From the NCBI RefSeq assembly GCF_016901015.1, contig NZ_JAFEUP010000001.1:806001-870000 (forward strand): 64,000 bases of DNA. The letters run 5' to 3'. The DNA comes from Zestomonas insulae. Lineage in GTDB: Bacteria; Pseudomonadota; Gammaproteobacteria; Pseudomonadales; Pseudomonadaceae. Numbering within the stretch: the stretch's first letter is position 1; each line of letters starts with the position of its first letter. Made by a program: the position numbers and the translations under genes. Below the pieces are notes generated by a model. The model worked only from the letters and a program-made list of their open reading frames with translations. It was not told where the DNA came from and searched no databases. Of the stretch, positions 27,959 through 36,848 are shown piece by piece.

Positions 27959-28690
27959 TCAGTCGGCTTTCTTCAGGTCGACCACCACGGCGGTGGCAGC
28001 CAGCCAGGCGGCGATCAGGCTGACGAAATACAGCAGGTCGCGCAGGTCGATCACGCCCTTGCTGATCGCGTCGAAACGGGTCAGGAAGGACAGCGACGAC
28101 ACCGCGTCGATCAACCACTGCGGGGCCCAATCCAGGCTGTCGAGGACCATCGGGAAGCCGCTGACGATGAACAGGAAGCACATGCTCACGGCGAGGATGA
28201 AGGCGATCACCTGGTTCTTCGCCAGCGCCGACATGCACGAGCCGATCGCCAGGTAGGAGCCGGCTAGCAGCCAGCTGCCGAAGTAGCCGGTGAAGATCGC
28301 GCCGTTGTCCGGCTCGCCCAGGTAGTTGACGGTGATCACCATAGGGAAGGTCAGCAGCAGGGCAATACCGGCGAACACCCAGGCGGCGAGGAACTTGCCC
28401 AGCACCGCTTCGGCGCGGGTGATCGGCAGGGTCATCAGCAGCTCGATGGAGCCGGACTTGCGCTCCTCGGCCCACAGGCGCATCGCCACGGCCGGCACCA
28501 GGAACAGGTACAGCCAGGGGTGGAAGTTGAAGAACGGCGCCAGATCGGCCTGGTTACTCTCGTAGAAACCACCGAGATAGAAGGTGAACACCCCGGACAG
28601 CACCAGGAAGATGAGGATGAACACATAGGCCAACGGGGTGGCGAAGTAGCTCGCCAGCTCGCGCTTGAAGACTACCGGCAACTGCTTCAT
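27959..28690 (-). CDS. ABC-2 type permease (GldF-like)
   Basis: A 243-residue inner-membrane permease with six predicted helices (first at about 17-40, YVFILIFLVLSGVFTFYLGG). It carries the cytosolic coupling segment RLWAEERKSGSIELLMTLPITRAEAVLGKF, written here only in part, that is typical of ABC-2 permeases. Its ATG overlaps the ATPase stop (ATGA). Together with the ATPase it would form the exporter core. Confidence 0.88.
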   Translation of the reverse strand: MKQLPVVFKRELASYFATPLAYVFILIFLVLSGVFTFYLGGFYESNQADLAPFFNFHPWLYLFLVPAVAMRLWAEERKSGSIELLMTLPITRAEAVLGKFLAAWVFAGIALLLTFPMVITVNYLGEPDNGAIFTGYFGSWLLAGSYLAIGSCMSALAKNQVIAFILAVSMCFLFIVSGFPMVLDSLDWAPQWLIDAVSSLSFLTRFDAISKGVIDLRDLLYFVSLIAAWLAATAVVVDLKKAD

Positions 28691-29610
28691 ACCACCTCTC
28701 CCCGGGTCAAACTGCGGAACACCTCATCGAGGCGGCCGCGCTCCACATTGACTTCCTTCACCGACCAGCCGCGCTGGGCGAGCAGCGCATTGACCTGCGG
28801 GAAGATCACCTGGCCCGGCTGCGCCAGCACGGTCAGGCTGTGTTCCAGCTCGTTGACCTCGACCCCGCTGACGCCCGGCAGAGCAGCCAGCGCCGCCTGA
28901 TCCAGCGCTTCGGCGCCGACCAGGGTGACCGCCTGGTGATAGCGCGAGCGGCTTTCCAGCTCGAACGGCGTGCCGTCGGCGAGCAGGCGGCCCTGGGCGA
29001 TCACCACCGCGCGGCTGCACACCGCGCTGACTTCCTCGAGGATGTGGGTGGAGATGATCACGATCTTGTCCTTCGACAGGCTCTGGATCAGGCCGCGCAC
29101 CTGGTGCTTCTGGTTCGGGTCGAGGCCGTCGGTGGGCTCGTCGAGAATCAGCACCTTGGGATCGTGGAGGATCGCCTGGGCCAGGCCGACGCGGCGCTTG
29201 AAGCCCTTGGACAGGGTTTCGATGGATTGGCCGAGCACGTTGTCGAGCTCGACCTGGGCCACCGCGTGCTCGACCCGCTGGCGCTTGGCGGCGCCGCGGA
29301 AGCCGCGCACTTCGGCGATGAATTCGAGGAACCCGCGCACGGTCATGTCGCCGTAGCACGGCGCGCCTTCCGGCAGGTAGCCGATCTGCCGCTGGGCCTT
29401 GAGCGTCTGGGTCTGGATATCGAAACCGAGCACGCTCGCGGTGCCGGAAGTCGGCGCGAGGAACCCGGTGAGCATCTTCATGGTGGTGGATTTACCGGCG
29501 CCGTTCGGGCCCAGGAATCCCAACACCTCCCCCTCTTGAACGCGGAAGGACAGGTTGTCCACCGCGGTGTGCTGAGCGAATCGCTTCGTTAGATTTTTTA
29601 TTTCGATCAT
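28687..29610 (-). CDS. ABC transporter ATPase (GldA-like)
   Basis: A 307-residue ATP-binding subunit with Walker A GPNGAGKST (34-42), Q-loop GYLPEGAPCYGDM, an ABC signature LSKGFKRRVGLAQA (from about 133), Walker B VLILDEP (153-159), D-loop and H-loop His in IISTHILEEV. A C-terminal extension of about 85 residues follows the core, as in GldA-type and other ABC-2 ATPases. First gene of the minus-strand operon ATPase-permease-GldG-DUF4340. The same four genes lie next to plsB in P. aeruginosa as I recall, so the operon is conserved in the genus. Confidence 0.92.
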   Translation of the reverse strand: MIEIKNLTKRFAQHTAVDNLSFRVQEGEVLGFLGPNGAGKSTTMKMLTGFLAPTSGTASVLGFDIQTQTLKAQRQIGYLPEGAPCYGDMTVRGFLEFIAEVRGFRGAAKRQRVEHAVAQVELDNVLGQSIETLSKGFKRRVGLAQAILHDPKVLILDEPTDGLDPNQKHQVRGLIQSLSKDKIVIISTHILEEVSAVCSRAVVIAQGRLLADGTPFELESRSRYHQAVTLVGAEALDQAALAALPGVSGVEVNELEHSLTVLAQPGQVIFPQVNALLAQRGWSVKEVNVERGRLDEVFRSLTRGEVV

Positions 29611-29845
29611 GGTCTCTCACCATCACGATGAAGACCCACCCCGCCACCCGCACGCACAGCAAGATGGGTCGCTGAAAAGCCGGCGGGACTATAAGGAGTC
29701 CCTTGGCGGCTAAGCAAGACAGCCAAAGTTTCGGAAAGTTGCAAAACAGGCGGGATTTTCTTGCGCGCCAGGCGGCTGATCGGGCCGGCAAAGGACGTCG
29801 CGCGAGGTGCCGGGGCGCACCTCGCGCCAGACGGTGGCCCGACTC

Positions 29846-30301
29846 TCAGGGCGAAATCTGGTAGCCGCGGCCCTGCAGGCAGCTGCTGTAGGCGGTGCTG
29901 CTCGCCGAGCTCTGCGCCTCGGCGTCGCTGCGCCGGTCCTGGCGGCGTTCCTGACGCTGGCGCATGCCGCCAACCACCGCACCGGCCGCGGCGGCCTCCC
30001 CGGCACGGTTCTGCCGGTACTCGCGCTTCACGTCGTCGTCGACGTTGTCGTAGCGATTGCTGCGCACCGCGCCGACCGTGGCGCCGGCCGCCGCGCCTGC
30101 CGCGGCGCCGCGCGCCCGCCCGCCGACATGCGGGTCGCTGGTGCCGGCGCTGCTCGCCGCGTTGCTGGCCACGCCCTGGCAGTAGTCCATGTCCTGCTGG
30201 ACCTGTTGGCTGCTCTGGCCGTTGAGCGGCACCACCGTTTGTGCGAGCAACGCGCTACTCGGCAGCAGGGCCAGCAGACAGACTGCGGAAAGCCGTTTCA
30301 T
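29846..30301 (-). CDS. Exported glycine-zipper protein
   Basis: A 151-residue protein with a signal peptide (MKRLSAVCLLALLPSSALLAQ) followed by a glycine/alanine zipper: GRARGAAAGAAAGATVGAV and AGEAAAAGAVVGGM, the pattern of YmgG-like and Rcs-related envelope proteins. The remaining sequence is Gln/Arg/Ser-rich (RQRQERRQDRRSDAEAQSS). Two Cys near the ends (DYCQG, SSCLQG) could form a disulfide in the periplasm. An upstream extension of the frame has no homology-like character and was rejected; this ATG follows a GGAGG. It stands alone, divergent from plsB. Function unknown. Confidence 0.75.
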   Translation of the reverse strand: MKRLSAVCLLALLPSSALLAQTVVPLNGQSSQQVQQDMDYCQGVASNAASSAGTSDPHVGGRARGAAAGAAAGATVGAVRSNRYDNVDDDVKREYRQNRAGEAAAAGAVVGGMRQRQERRQDRRSDAEAQSSASSTAYSSCLQGRGYQISP

Positions 30302-30463
30302 GACGCACCTCCACACGTAGGACCGTGGCGACAAGAATAGACCCGCCCCGGGCCGCTCAATCCGCCGCCCGACCACCTGCCGGACTTTTGCCGCAGGGGC
30401 CTGAATCCGGCACACTAGCGACCCCGAGCGCACGCTCGTTCCACATAGCACCGCAGACCCCGT

Positions 30464-32947
30464 ATGACCCGCTCCCCACTGCACCGCCTCGCCTTCGGCG
30501 CCTTGCGCCGCCTGCTGTATCTCTGGGTCCGTTCCGAGACCATCAATCAATCGGCGTTCAGCCTGCGCCTCGACCGCAGCAAGCCGGTGTTCTACGTGAT
30601 GCAGCAGCCGTCCGTCAGCGACCTCGCGGTGGTCGACCATGAGTGCACCAAGGCCGGCCTGCCGCGTCCGGTGCTACCGGTCGCGGTGGGCGACCAGCAG
30701 GAGCCGGCCGGGTTCTTCTACCTGACGCCAGAACCGGGCTGGCTGGGCGGTCAGGACAAGCGCGGCGCCTCGCCGACCCTGGTTCGTCTGGTCAACGCGC
30801 TCGGCCAGCACGCCGTGGACGACGCGCAGATCATTCCGGTCAGCGTGTTCTGGGGCCTCTCGCCGGATCGCGAGACCAGCCCGTGGAAGCTGCTGTTCGC
30901 CGACAGCTGGGCGGTCACCGGGCGTCTGCGCAAGCTGATCAACATCCTCATCCTCGGCCGCAAGACCCGCGTGCAGTTCTCCGCGCCGATCCACCTGCGC
31001 GAGCTGGTCGCCCAGGACAAGGGCCACGAGCGCACGCTGCGCATGGTCCACCGCATCCTCCGCGTGCACTTCCGCAACCAGAAGACCGCGGTGATCGGCC
31101 CCGACCTGTCGCACCGCCGCAACCTGGTCAAAGGCCTGGTGCATGCGCCGCTGGTGCGTCAGGCGATCGCCGAAGAGGCCGAGCGCGAGAAGGTCACCCT
31201 GGCCAAGGCCGAAGCCACCGCGCTGCGCTACGGCAACGAGATCGCCTCGGACTACGTGTACACCGCGGTGCGCTTCCTCGAGGTGGTGTTGTCGTGGTTC
31301 TGGAACAAGATCTACGACGGCATCCGCGTCAACCGCATCGACAGCGTGCAGCAGATCGCCCAGGGCCACGAGGTGATCTACGTGCCCTGCCACCGCAGCC
31401 ACATCGACTACCTGCTGCTCTCCTACCTGCTGTTCCGCAACGGCCTGACCCCGCCGCACATCGCCGCCGGGATCAACCTCAACATGCCGGTGATCGGCAG
31501 CCTGCTGCGCCGCGGCGGCGCCTTCTTCATGCGCCGCACGTTCAAGGGCAACCCGCTGTACACCGCGGTGTTCAACGAATACCTGCACACCCTGTTCAGC
31601 AAAGGCTTCCCGGTCGAGTACTTCGTCGAGGGCGGCCGCTCGCGTACCGGGCGCATGCTGCAGCCGAAGACCGGCATGCTGGCCATCACCCTGCGCAGCT
31701 TCCTGCGCTCCAACCGCCTGCCGATCGTTTTCGTGCCGGTGTACATCGGCTACGAGCGCGTGCTGGAAGGCCGCACCTACCTCGGCGAGCTGCGCGGTGC
31801 GACCAAGAAGAAGGAATCGATCTTCGACCTGTTCAAGGTGGTCGGCGCGCTCAAGCAGCGCTTCGGCCAGGTCTGGGTCAACTTCGGCGAGCCGATCAAG
31901 CTCGCCGAGTTCCTTGACCACGAGCAGCCCGGCTGGCGCGACGAGGAGCTCGGCCCGCAATTCCGCCCGGCCTGGCTCAACGACACCACCAACCGCCTGG
32001 CTGAGCGCGTCGCTCAGCACCTCAACGAGGCGGCGGCGATCAACCCGGTCAACCTGGTGGCGCTGGCGCTGCTCTCCACCCCCAAGCTGGCGCTCGACGA
32101 GAGCGCCCTGGTGCGCGTGCTCGACCTCTACCTGACCCTGCTGCGCCAGGTGCCCTACTCGCCCTGCACCACCCTGCCGGACGGCGACGGCCGCGCGCTG
32201 CTGGAGTTCGTCAAGGGCATGCAGCTGGTCGCCGAGCAGAAGGATGCCCTCGGCAAGATCTGCTATCTGGACGAGCAGAACGCCATCCTGATGACCTACT
32301 ACCGCAACAACGTGCTGCACATCTTCGCCCTGCCGGCGCTGCTCGCCAGCTTCTTCCAGAGCAGCGCGCGGATCGGCCGCGAACAGATCCTGCGCTTCGT
32401 GCGCGCGCTGTACCCCTACCTGCAGTCCGAACTGTTCATCCGCTGGTCGCTGGACGAGCTGGACGCGGTGGTCGATCAGTGGCTCGCCGCGCTGGTCGAG
32501 CAGGGCCTGCTGAAGATCGAGGCCGACGTCTACGTGCGCCCGGCGCCGAGCTCGCGGCAGTTCGTCCTGCTGACCCTGCTGTCGCGGGCGATCACCCCGA
32601 CCCTGCAGCGCTTCTACATGGCCACCGCGCTGCTGCTCAACGCCGGCCAGAGCGCGCTGTCGGCCGAGGAGCTGGAAGACCTGTCGGTGGTCATGGCCCA
32701 GCGCCTGTCGATCCTGCATGGCCTCAACGCCCCGGAGTTCTTCGACAAGACGCTGTTCCGCCACTTCATCCAGACCCTGCTCGACGAAGGCGTGCTGCGC
32801 CGCGACGAGGCCGGCAAGCTCAGCCACCACCCGCAGCTCGCCGAAGTGGTCGAAGGCGTGGCCAAGCGCGTGCTGCCGGCGGAAATTCGCCTGTCGATCC
32901 GTCAGGTCGCGCTGGAACGTGCCGAGGACGAGCCGGCGGCGGTGTAG
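30464..32947 (+). CDS. plsB: Glycerol-3-phosphate 1-O-acyltransferase
   Basis: PlsB acylates sn-1 of glycerol 3-phosphate using acyl-ACP or acyl-CoA, starting phospholipid synthesis. The 827-residue length and membrane-associated character are standard. The acyltransferase box is intact: [10 protein letters not shown] with the catalytic HX4D pair (His 310, Asp 315), the GAFFMRR block, [11 protein letters not shown] and [13 protein letters not shown]. The long N- and C-terminal extensions are the PlsB type, distinguishing it from PlsC. Confidence 0.96.
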   Translation: MTRSPLHRLAFGALRRLLYLWVRSETINQSAFSLRLDRSKPVFYVMQQPSVSDLAVVDHECTKAGLPRPVLPVAVGDQQEPAGFFYLTPEPGWLGGQDKRGASPTLVRLVNALGQHAVDDAQIIPVSVFWGLSPDRETSPWKLLFADSWAVTGRLRKLINILILGRKTRVQFSAPIHLRELVAQDKGHERTLRMVHRILRVHFRNQKTAVIGPDLSHRRNLVKGLVHAPLVRQAIAEEAEREKVTLAKAEATALRYGNEIASDYVYTAVRFLEVVLSWFWNKIYDGIRVNRIDSVQQIAQGHEVIYVPCHRSHIDYLLLSYLLFRNGLTPPHIAAGINLNMPVIGSLLRRGGAFFMRRTFKGNPLYTAVFNEYLHTLFSKGFPVEYFVEGGRSRTGRMLQPKTGMLAITLRSFLRSNRLPIVFVPVYIGYERVLEGRTYLGELRGATKKKESIFDLFKVVGALKQRFGQVWVNFGEPIKLAEFLDHEQPGWRDEELGPQFRPAWLNDTTNRLAERVAQHLNEAAAINPVNLVALALLSTPKLALDESALVRVLDLYLTLLRQVPYSPCTTLPDGDGRALLEFVKGMQLVAEQKDALGKICYLDEQNAILMTYYRNNVLHIFALPALLASFFQSSARIGREQILRFVRALYPYLQSELFIRWSLDELDAVVDQWLAALVEQGLLKIEADVYVRPAPSSRQFVLLTLLSRAITPTLQRFYMATALLLNAGQSALSAEELEDLSVVMAQRLSILHGLNAPEFFDKTLFRHFIQTLLDEGVLRRDEAGKLSHHPQLAEVVEGVAKRVLPAEIRLSIRQVALERAEDEPAAV

Positions 32948-32967
32948 CTGCCAGCCGGGTGAGTCAT

Positions 32968-33046
32968 TGGATTCCCGCCTTCGCGGGAATGACGGGGTGA
33001 AATGCGGCGGTGTTTCAGCCGTCGCCCCCGCGCAGGCGGGGACCCA
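32968..33046. repeat. Inverted doublet of a GGATTCCCGC-type hairpin repeat (copy 1)
   Basis: A first unit, 32968-32993 (TGGATTCCCGCC then GCGGGAATGAC), and a second, 33021-33046, which on the opposite strand reads TGGGTCCCCGCCTGCGCGGG, so the two units face each other. A second doublet of the same kind lies at 42225-42329 in this window. Head-to-head pairs separated by a short spacer are the REPIN/BIME layout. Confidence 0.8.
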
Positions 33047-33108
33047 ATAGACCCAGCACCCGGCACGCCTGCTAAGCTCGGCCGCATCGCTCATCCAAGG
33101 AAGCCACC

Positions 33109-33786
33109 ATGTCCCGACTGCTCGTGCTCTGCTCCGCCCTCGCCCTGTCCGCCAACGCCCTGGCCCTGTCGCTCAGCGACCTCAGCCAGAGCGACGCCAG
33201 CGGCGGCCTCAAGGATGCGCTGACCCAGGGCGCCAAGGTCGCCGTGCAGCAGCTCGGCAAGCCGGGTGGCTTCAACGACAACCCGGACGTGCGCATCGAG
33301 CTGCCGGGCAACCTCGGCAAGGCCGCCAAGACCATGAAGCTGATGGGCATGGGCGCGCAGGTCGAGCAGCTGGAAAGCAGCATGAACAAGGCCGCCGAGG
33401 CCGCGGTACCGCAGGCCCAGGCGCTGCTGGTCGACGCGGTGAAGAAGATGACCGTGCAGGACGCCAAGGGCATCCTCAGCGGCCCGGACGACGCCGCCAC
33501 CCAGTACCTGAACAAGACTAGCCGCGAGCAGATTCGCGCCAAGTTCCTGCCGATCGTCAAGCAGGCCACCGATCAGGTTGGCCTGGCCAAGCAGTACAAC
33601 GCCTTCGCCGGCCAGGCCGCCGCCTACGGCGTGGGCAACGCCAAGTCGGCGAGCATCGAGAACTACGTGACCGAAGAGGCGCTCGACGGCCTGTTCAAGA
33701 TGATCGCCGTGCAGGAAGCCGGCATCCGCGAGAACCCGGCCGGCGCCGCGACCAGCCTGGCGAAGAAGGTGTTCGGCGCACTCTGA
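33109..33786 (+). CDS. DUF4197 secreted protein
   Basis: A 225-residue exported protein with a signal peptide (MSRLLVLCSALALSANALAL) and the DUF4197 sequence: GGLKDALTQGAKVAVQQLG near the N-terminus, FNDNPDVRIELPGNLGKAAK, LESSMNKAAEAAVPQA and a conserved C-terminal TEEALDGLFKMIAVQEAGIR. The mature protein looks all-helical and the family is of unknown function, periplasmic or lipoprotein-like. A LysR regulator starts 7 bases downstream in the same direction. Confidence 0.85.
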   Translation: MSRLLVLCSALALSANALALSLSDLSQSDASGGLKDALTQGAKVAVQQLGKPGGFNDNPDVRIELPGNLGKAAKTMKLMGMGAQVEQLESSMNKAAEAAVPQAQALLVDAVKKMTVQDAKGILSGPDDAATQYLNKTSREQIRAKFLPIVKQATDQVGLAKQYNAFAGQAAAYGVGNAKSASIENYVTEEALDGLFKMIAVQEAGIRENPAGAATSLAKKVFGAL

Positions 33787-33793
33787 GCCGGCC

Positions 33794-34657
33794 ATGGACC
33801 TCGACCTCGCGCGCACCTTCCTGGAGATCGCCCGCTGCGGCAGCTTCATCGCCGCCGCCGAGCGCCTGCACGTCACCCAGACGGCGATCACCGCGCGGGT
33901 GCAGAACCTCGAAGGCCAGCTCGGCTGCAAGCTGTTCGTGCGCAACCGCGCCGGCGCGCGGCTGACCGCCGACGGCGAAGCCTTCGTGGTCTATGCCAAC
34001 CAGCTGGTGCAGACCTGGGAGGCGGCGCAGCGCGACCTGCCGCTGCTCGAGGGCTACCGCAACGTGCTGCACGTCGGTGGCGAGGTCAGTCTGTGCAACC
34101 CGCTGATGCTCAGCTGGGTGCGGCGCCTGCGCGAGGGCATCCCCAGCCACGCGATCCGCGCCGAAGTCGGCGATGCGCAGCGCCTGCTGCGCCAGGTCGA
34201 ACTCGGCGTGCTGGACGCCGCGCTGGTCTACCAGCCGGCCTACTGGCCGGGCATGCAGGTCGAGGAGCTACTCGAGGAGAAGCTCATCCAGATCCGCGCG
34301 CCGGGCCTCGCCGAGCCCTATGTCTACATCGACTGGGGCGACGGCTTCCGCCGCCAGCACGACGCCGCGCTTCCGGACAAGGCCAAGGCCGCGCTGAGTT
34401 TCAACCTGGGCCCACTGGCCCTGCAGTACATCCTCGAACACGGCGGCACCGGCTACTTCCGCAGCCGCGTGGTGCAGAGCTACCTCGACAGCGGCGTGCT
34501 CGAGCGCGTCGACAAGGCCCCCGAGTTCAGCTACCCGACCTACCTGGTGTACTCCCGCGAACGCGACTCGGAAGTGCTGCAGCAGGCCTTCGTCCTGCTC
34601 CGCGAAGTGGTGCGCGCCGACAGCGACTGGTCGCAGCGCTGGGACCCGGCGATCTAG
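33794..34657 (+). CDS. LysR-type transcriptional regulator
   Basis: A 287-residue regulator with the N-terminal LysR winged helix (FLEIARCGSFIAAAERLHVTQTAITARVQNLEGQLG, quoted here as family description, about residues 8-42) and a C-terminal periplasmic-binding-like effector domain (residues 90-270). The gene lies 7 bases behind the DUF4197 gene and converges with the HPP-CBS gene. No divergent target gene suggests itself, so its regulon is unknown. The effector domain contains an unusual acidic-aromatic segment (PYVYIDWGDGFRRQH). Confidence 0.9.
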   Translation: MDLDLARTFLEIARCGSFIAAAERLHVTQTAITARVQNLEGQLGCKLFVRNRAGARLTADGEAFVVYANQLVQTWEAAQRDLPLLEGYRNVLHVGGEVSLCNPLMLSWVRRLREGIPSHAIRAEVGDAQRLLRQVELGVLDAALVYQPAYWPGMQVEELLEEKLIQIRAPGLAEPYVYIDWGDGFRRQHDAALPDKAKAALSFNLGPLALQYILEHGGTGYFRSRVVQSYLDSGVLERVDKAPEFSYPTYLVYSRERDSEVLQQAFVLLREVVRADSDWSQRWDPAI

Positions 34658-34682
34658 GCACGCGCCGCGCTGCGCCTGCAGC

Positions 34683-35825
34683 TCAGCCCAGGTGCACGAT
34701 AAGGTCGCGGTGCAGCGCGGCGATCAGGTCGGTCTGCGTGATGATGCCGACCAGCTCGCCGGCCTCTAGCACCGGCAGGCAGTGCAGGCCCTGCTCGGAC
34801 AGCAGCGGAATCAGCTCGACCACATGCGCGTTGCTGTCCACGCAGGTCACCGGATGGCTCATCACCTTGCTCAGCGGCACGTCACGGCGCAGGCCGAAGC
34901 GCGCCAGGAAGTCCGAGCGCGGCGCGCGGCGCGAATGCCCGAGCAAGTCGATCAGACTGACAACGCCAACCAGCCGACGTGTCTCGTCGAGCACCGGCAG
35001 CGCCTTCAGGTGGTGGTATTCGAGCAGACGCAGGGCCTGCTCGAGGGTGGTGTCGGGCGTCGCACACTGCACGTCGCGCGACATGATCTGCCCGGCACGG
35101 ATATCGCCCATGCTGCGCCGTAGCGCGTGCTTCTCGGTGGCGCGGATGATCTGCTCGAGGTCCTCGCGGGTCACGTCGACAAACTCGCCGAGGTCCTCCA
35201 GCGCGTGGTCGAGGTCGGCCGCGGTGAAGCCGACCCGCTGCTGCGGCGCGACATCCTGGGTGTGGTGCAGCTCCGCCGCTGGCTGCGCGTGCGCCTTGGG
35301 GTAACGTACGCGGGTCAGGTTGTTGTACAGCAGCGCGCAGCCCAGCAGGACCAGCGCATTAAGCAGCACCGGCGTCAGCACGCCTACGCCGAGGCCGGCG
35401 ACATCCGGCCCGCCGGTCACCACACAGAACGCCACCGCGCCACCCGGCGGATGCAGGCAGCGCAGCGGGCACATCAGCGCCAAGGCCAGGCCGACCGCCA
35501 CGCTGGCGCTGAGCAACGACGCCCCGCCGACCTGCAGCACCGCCAGCGCGACGATTGTCGCCACCAGATAGCTGCCGACAATCGACCAGGGCTGCGCCAG
35601 CGCACCGGACGACACGGCAAACAGCAGCACCGCCGAGGCCGCCAAGGGGCCGACCAGATGGCTGGCGACGCCAGCGCCGAACAGCCAATGGCAGGCCCAG
35701 GTGCTCAGCAGCACGCCCACGGCGGCGCCAAGTCCTGCGCGCAACCATTCGCGCGGGCGGGTGTTCATGGAATGCGGGAGGAAACTGTGCAACCAGTTGG
35801 CTAGCGGAGAACTGAACGGGGTCAT
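34683..35825 (-). CDS. HPP-family membrane protein with two CBS domains
   Basis: A 380-residue inner-membrane protein. The N-terminal half (about residues 20-165) carries four to five helices and the HPP family hallmark HPPGGAVAFCVVTGG; the family includes nitrite transporters of chloroplasts and cyanobacteria. The C-terminal half (about 235-375) holds tandem CBS domains (MSRDVQCATPDTTLEQALRL and MSHPVTCVDSNAHVVEL), which usually bind adenosine nucleotides. The ATG at 35823-35825 was chosen; the internal ATG at about 35768 is a possible alternative. The AT-rich upstream region contains the palindrome at 35960-35984, which may control it. Confidence 0.88.
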   Translation of the reverse strand: MTPFSSPLANWLHSFLPHSMNTRPREWLRAGLGAAVGVLLSTWACHWLFGAGVASHLVGPLAASAVLLFAVSSGALAQPWSIVGSYLVATIVALAVLQVGGASLLSASVAVGLALALMCPLRCLHPPGGAVAFCVVTGGPDVAGLGVGVLTPVLLNALVLLGCALLYNNLTRVRYPKAHAQPAAELHHTQDVAPQQRVGFTAADLDHALEDLGEFVDVTREDLEQIIRATEKHALRRSMGDIRAGQIMSRDVQCATPDTTLEQALRLLEYHHLKALPVLDETRRLVGVVSLIDLLGHSRRAPRSDFLARFGLRRDVPLSKVMSHPVTCVDSNAHVVELIPLLSEQGLHCLPVLEAGELVGIITQTDLIAALHRDLIVHLG

Positions 35826-35959
35826 GGCTCGGGGCAGTAGGCAATGAAGGACAGCGGGTTGGCCCGGCGCAACCTGGGGACGGTCAATGGTGGAGTCGCA
35901 ACATGCTCCGCGTCCGGGACCGGCATTGTGCCGGCCGATTTTCAAGGCAACAAACTAAT

Positions 35960-35984
35960 AATAATGCACTGTCAGTTCATTATT
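35960..35984. promoter_or_regulatory. Near-perfect 25-base palindrome, likely operator
   Basis: Arms AATAATG (35960-35966) and CATTATT (35978-35984) surround an internal ACTG-T-CAGT dyad, so the whole 25 bases are a palindrome with a single mismatched pair and an odd centre. It lies in an AT-rich island between the HPP-CBS and MBL genes, 135 bases upstream of the HPP-CBS start, and stands out against the GC-rich surroundings. It is typical of a dimeric regulator site. Confidence 0.6.
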
Positions 35985-36047
35985 TTTGATCCAAAGCCCG
36001 TCCACCGGCAGCTCCCGGCAACCGGCTGAGGTGTTGAGCTATACCAC

Positions 36048-36830
36048 TCAACCGGCGGACTGCAGCTCCGCGCGCCAGCGGGCCAAATAGTGGTCGGCAA
36101 TCTCGCGCAGGCGCTGGCGGCCGAAGCTCGGTTCGTGACCGCCATGCACCGTGGTCAGCGGCAGCTCGCGCAGGCGCTCCAGCGTACGCACATAGTCCGG
36201 CAGATCGGCGCCGGGGATGTGGTCGAGGAGGATGTCGTCGTACACCGCATCGCCGGAGAACAGCGTGCCGCTGCGCCGCTCCAGCAGGCCGATGCTGCCC
36301 GGCGAATGGCCGGGAAGGTGCAGCACCTCGAAGACCCGGTCGCCGAGGTCGATAACCGCGCCTTCTTCCAGCAGGCCGGTCGGACTGGCCGGCTGCAGGC
36401 GCCAGGCGGCGGGATCGAAGCCGGCGTGCGGCACGGCATCGATCATCAGCCGCGGCGCGTCTAGGTCGTCGCAGTACGCCGCCAACCAGTGCTCGCTGCT
36501 GAGCACCAAACCCACCTCTTGGTCCGGCTGCCGGAAGCTGGCGGCCTCCGCCGGGTGACACAGGCAGCAGTCGAACTCGTGCGCGCCGCCCATGTGATCG
36601 AGATGGCTGTGGGTGACCACGGTCAGCAGCGGCTTGCCGAACAGATCGCGCGCCGCCTCGCGCAGGCTGGCGATGCCCATGCCGGTATCGATTAGCAGGT
36701 CGCGCTCACGGCCCTGCACGTGCCAGATGTTGCAGCGCAGCAGCGGGTGCACGTGCGGCTCCCACAGCAGGGTGACGCCATCGGCCAAGGTCTTGCGCTC
36801 GAACCAGCGCTCGGCAATTTTCAGGCTCAC
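36048..36830 (-). CDS. Metallo-beta-lactamase-fold hydrolase
   Basis: A 260-residue protein with the MBL zinc motif HSHLDHMGG (about residues 74-82), a later His in LPGHSPGS, Asp in FSGDAVYDDILLDHIPG and the final His in VHGGHEPSFGR. It has no signal peptide. It starts 18 bases after the stop of the polyamine-binding-protein gene (36849) and is read in the same direction, so the two are probably co-transcribed. The family covers thiolesterases, lactonases and glyoxalase II-like enzymes; the substrate cannot be read from the sequence. Confidence 0.88.
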   Translation of the reverse strand: MSLKIAERWFERKTLADGVTLLWEPHVHPLLRCNIWHVQGRERDLLIDTGMGIASLREAARDLFGKPLLTVVTHSHLDHMGGAHEFDCCLCHPAEAASFRQPDQEVGLVLSSEHWLAAYCDDLDAPRLMIDAVPHAGFDPAAWRLQPASPTGLLEEGAVIDLGDRVFEVLHLPGHSPGSIGLLERRSGTLFSGDAVYDDILLDHIPGADLPDYVRTLERLRELPLTTVHGGHEPSFGRQRLREIADHYLARWRAELQSAG

Positions 36831-36848
36831 CCTACCCTCCTCAGCCGG

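Noticed and set aside
36000..36060. A tRNA D-arm-like sequence (GAGCTATACCACTCAACC) at the end of the MBL gene
   Set aside because: Only a GTTGAG/CTCAAC hairpin around the stop codon can be drawn. There is no acceptor, anticodon or T-arm and no CCA end, so no tRNA cloverleaf fits.
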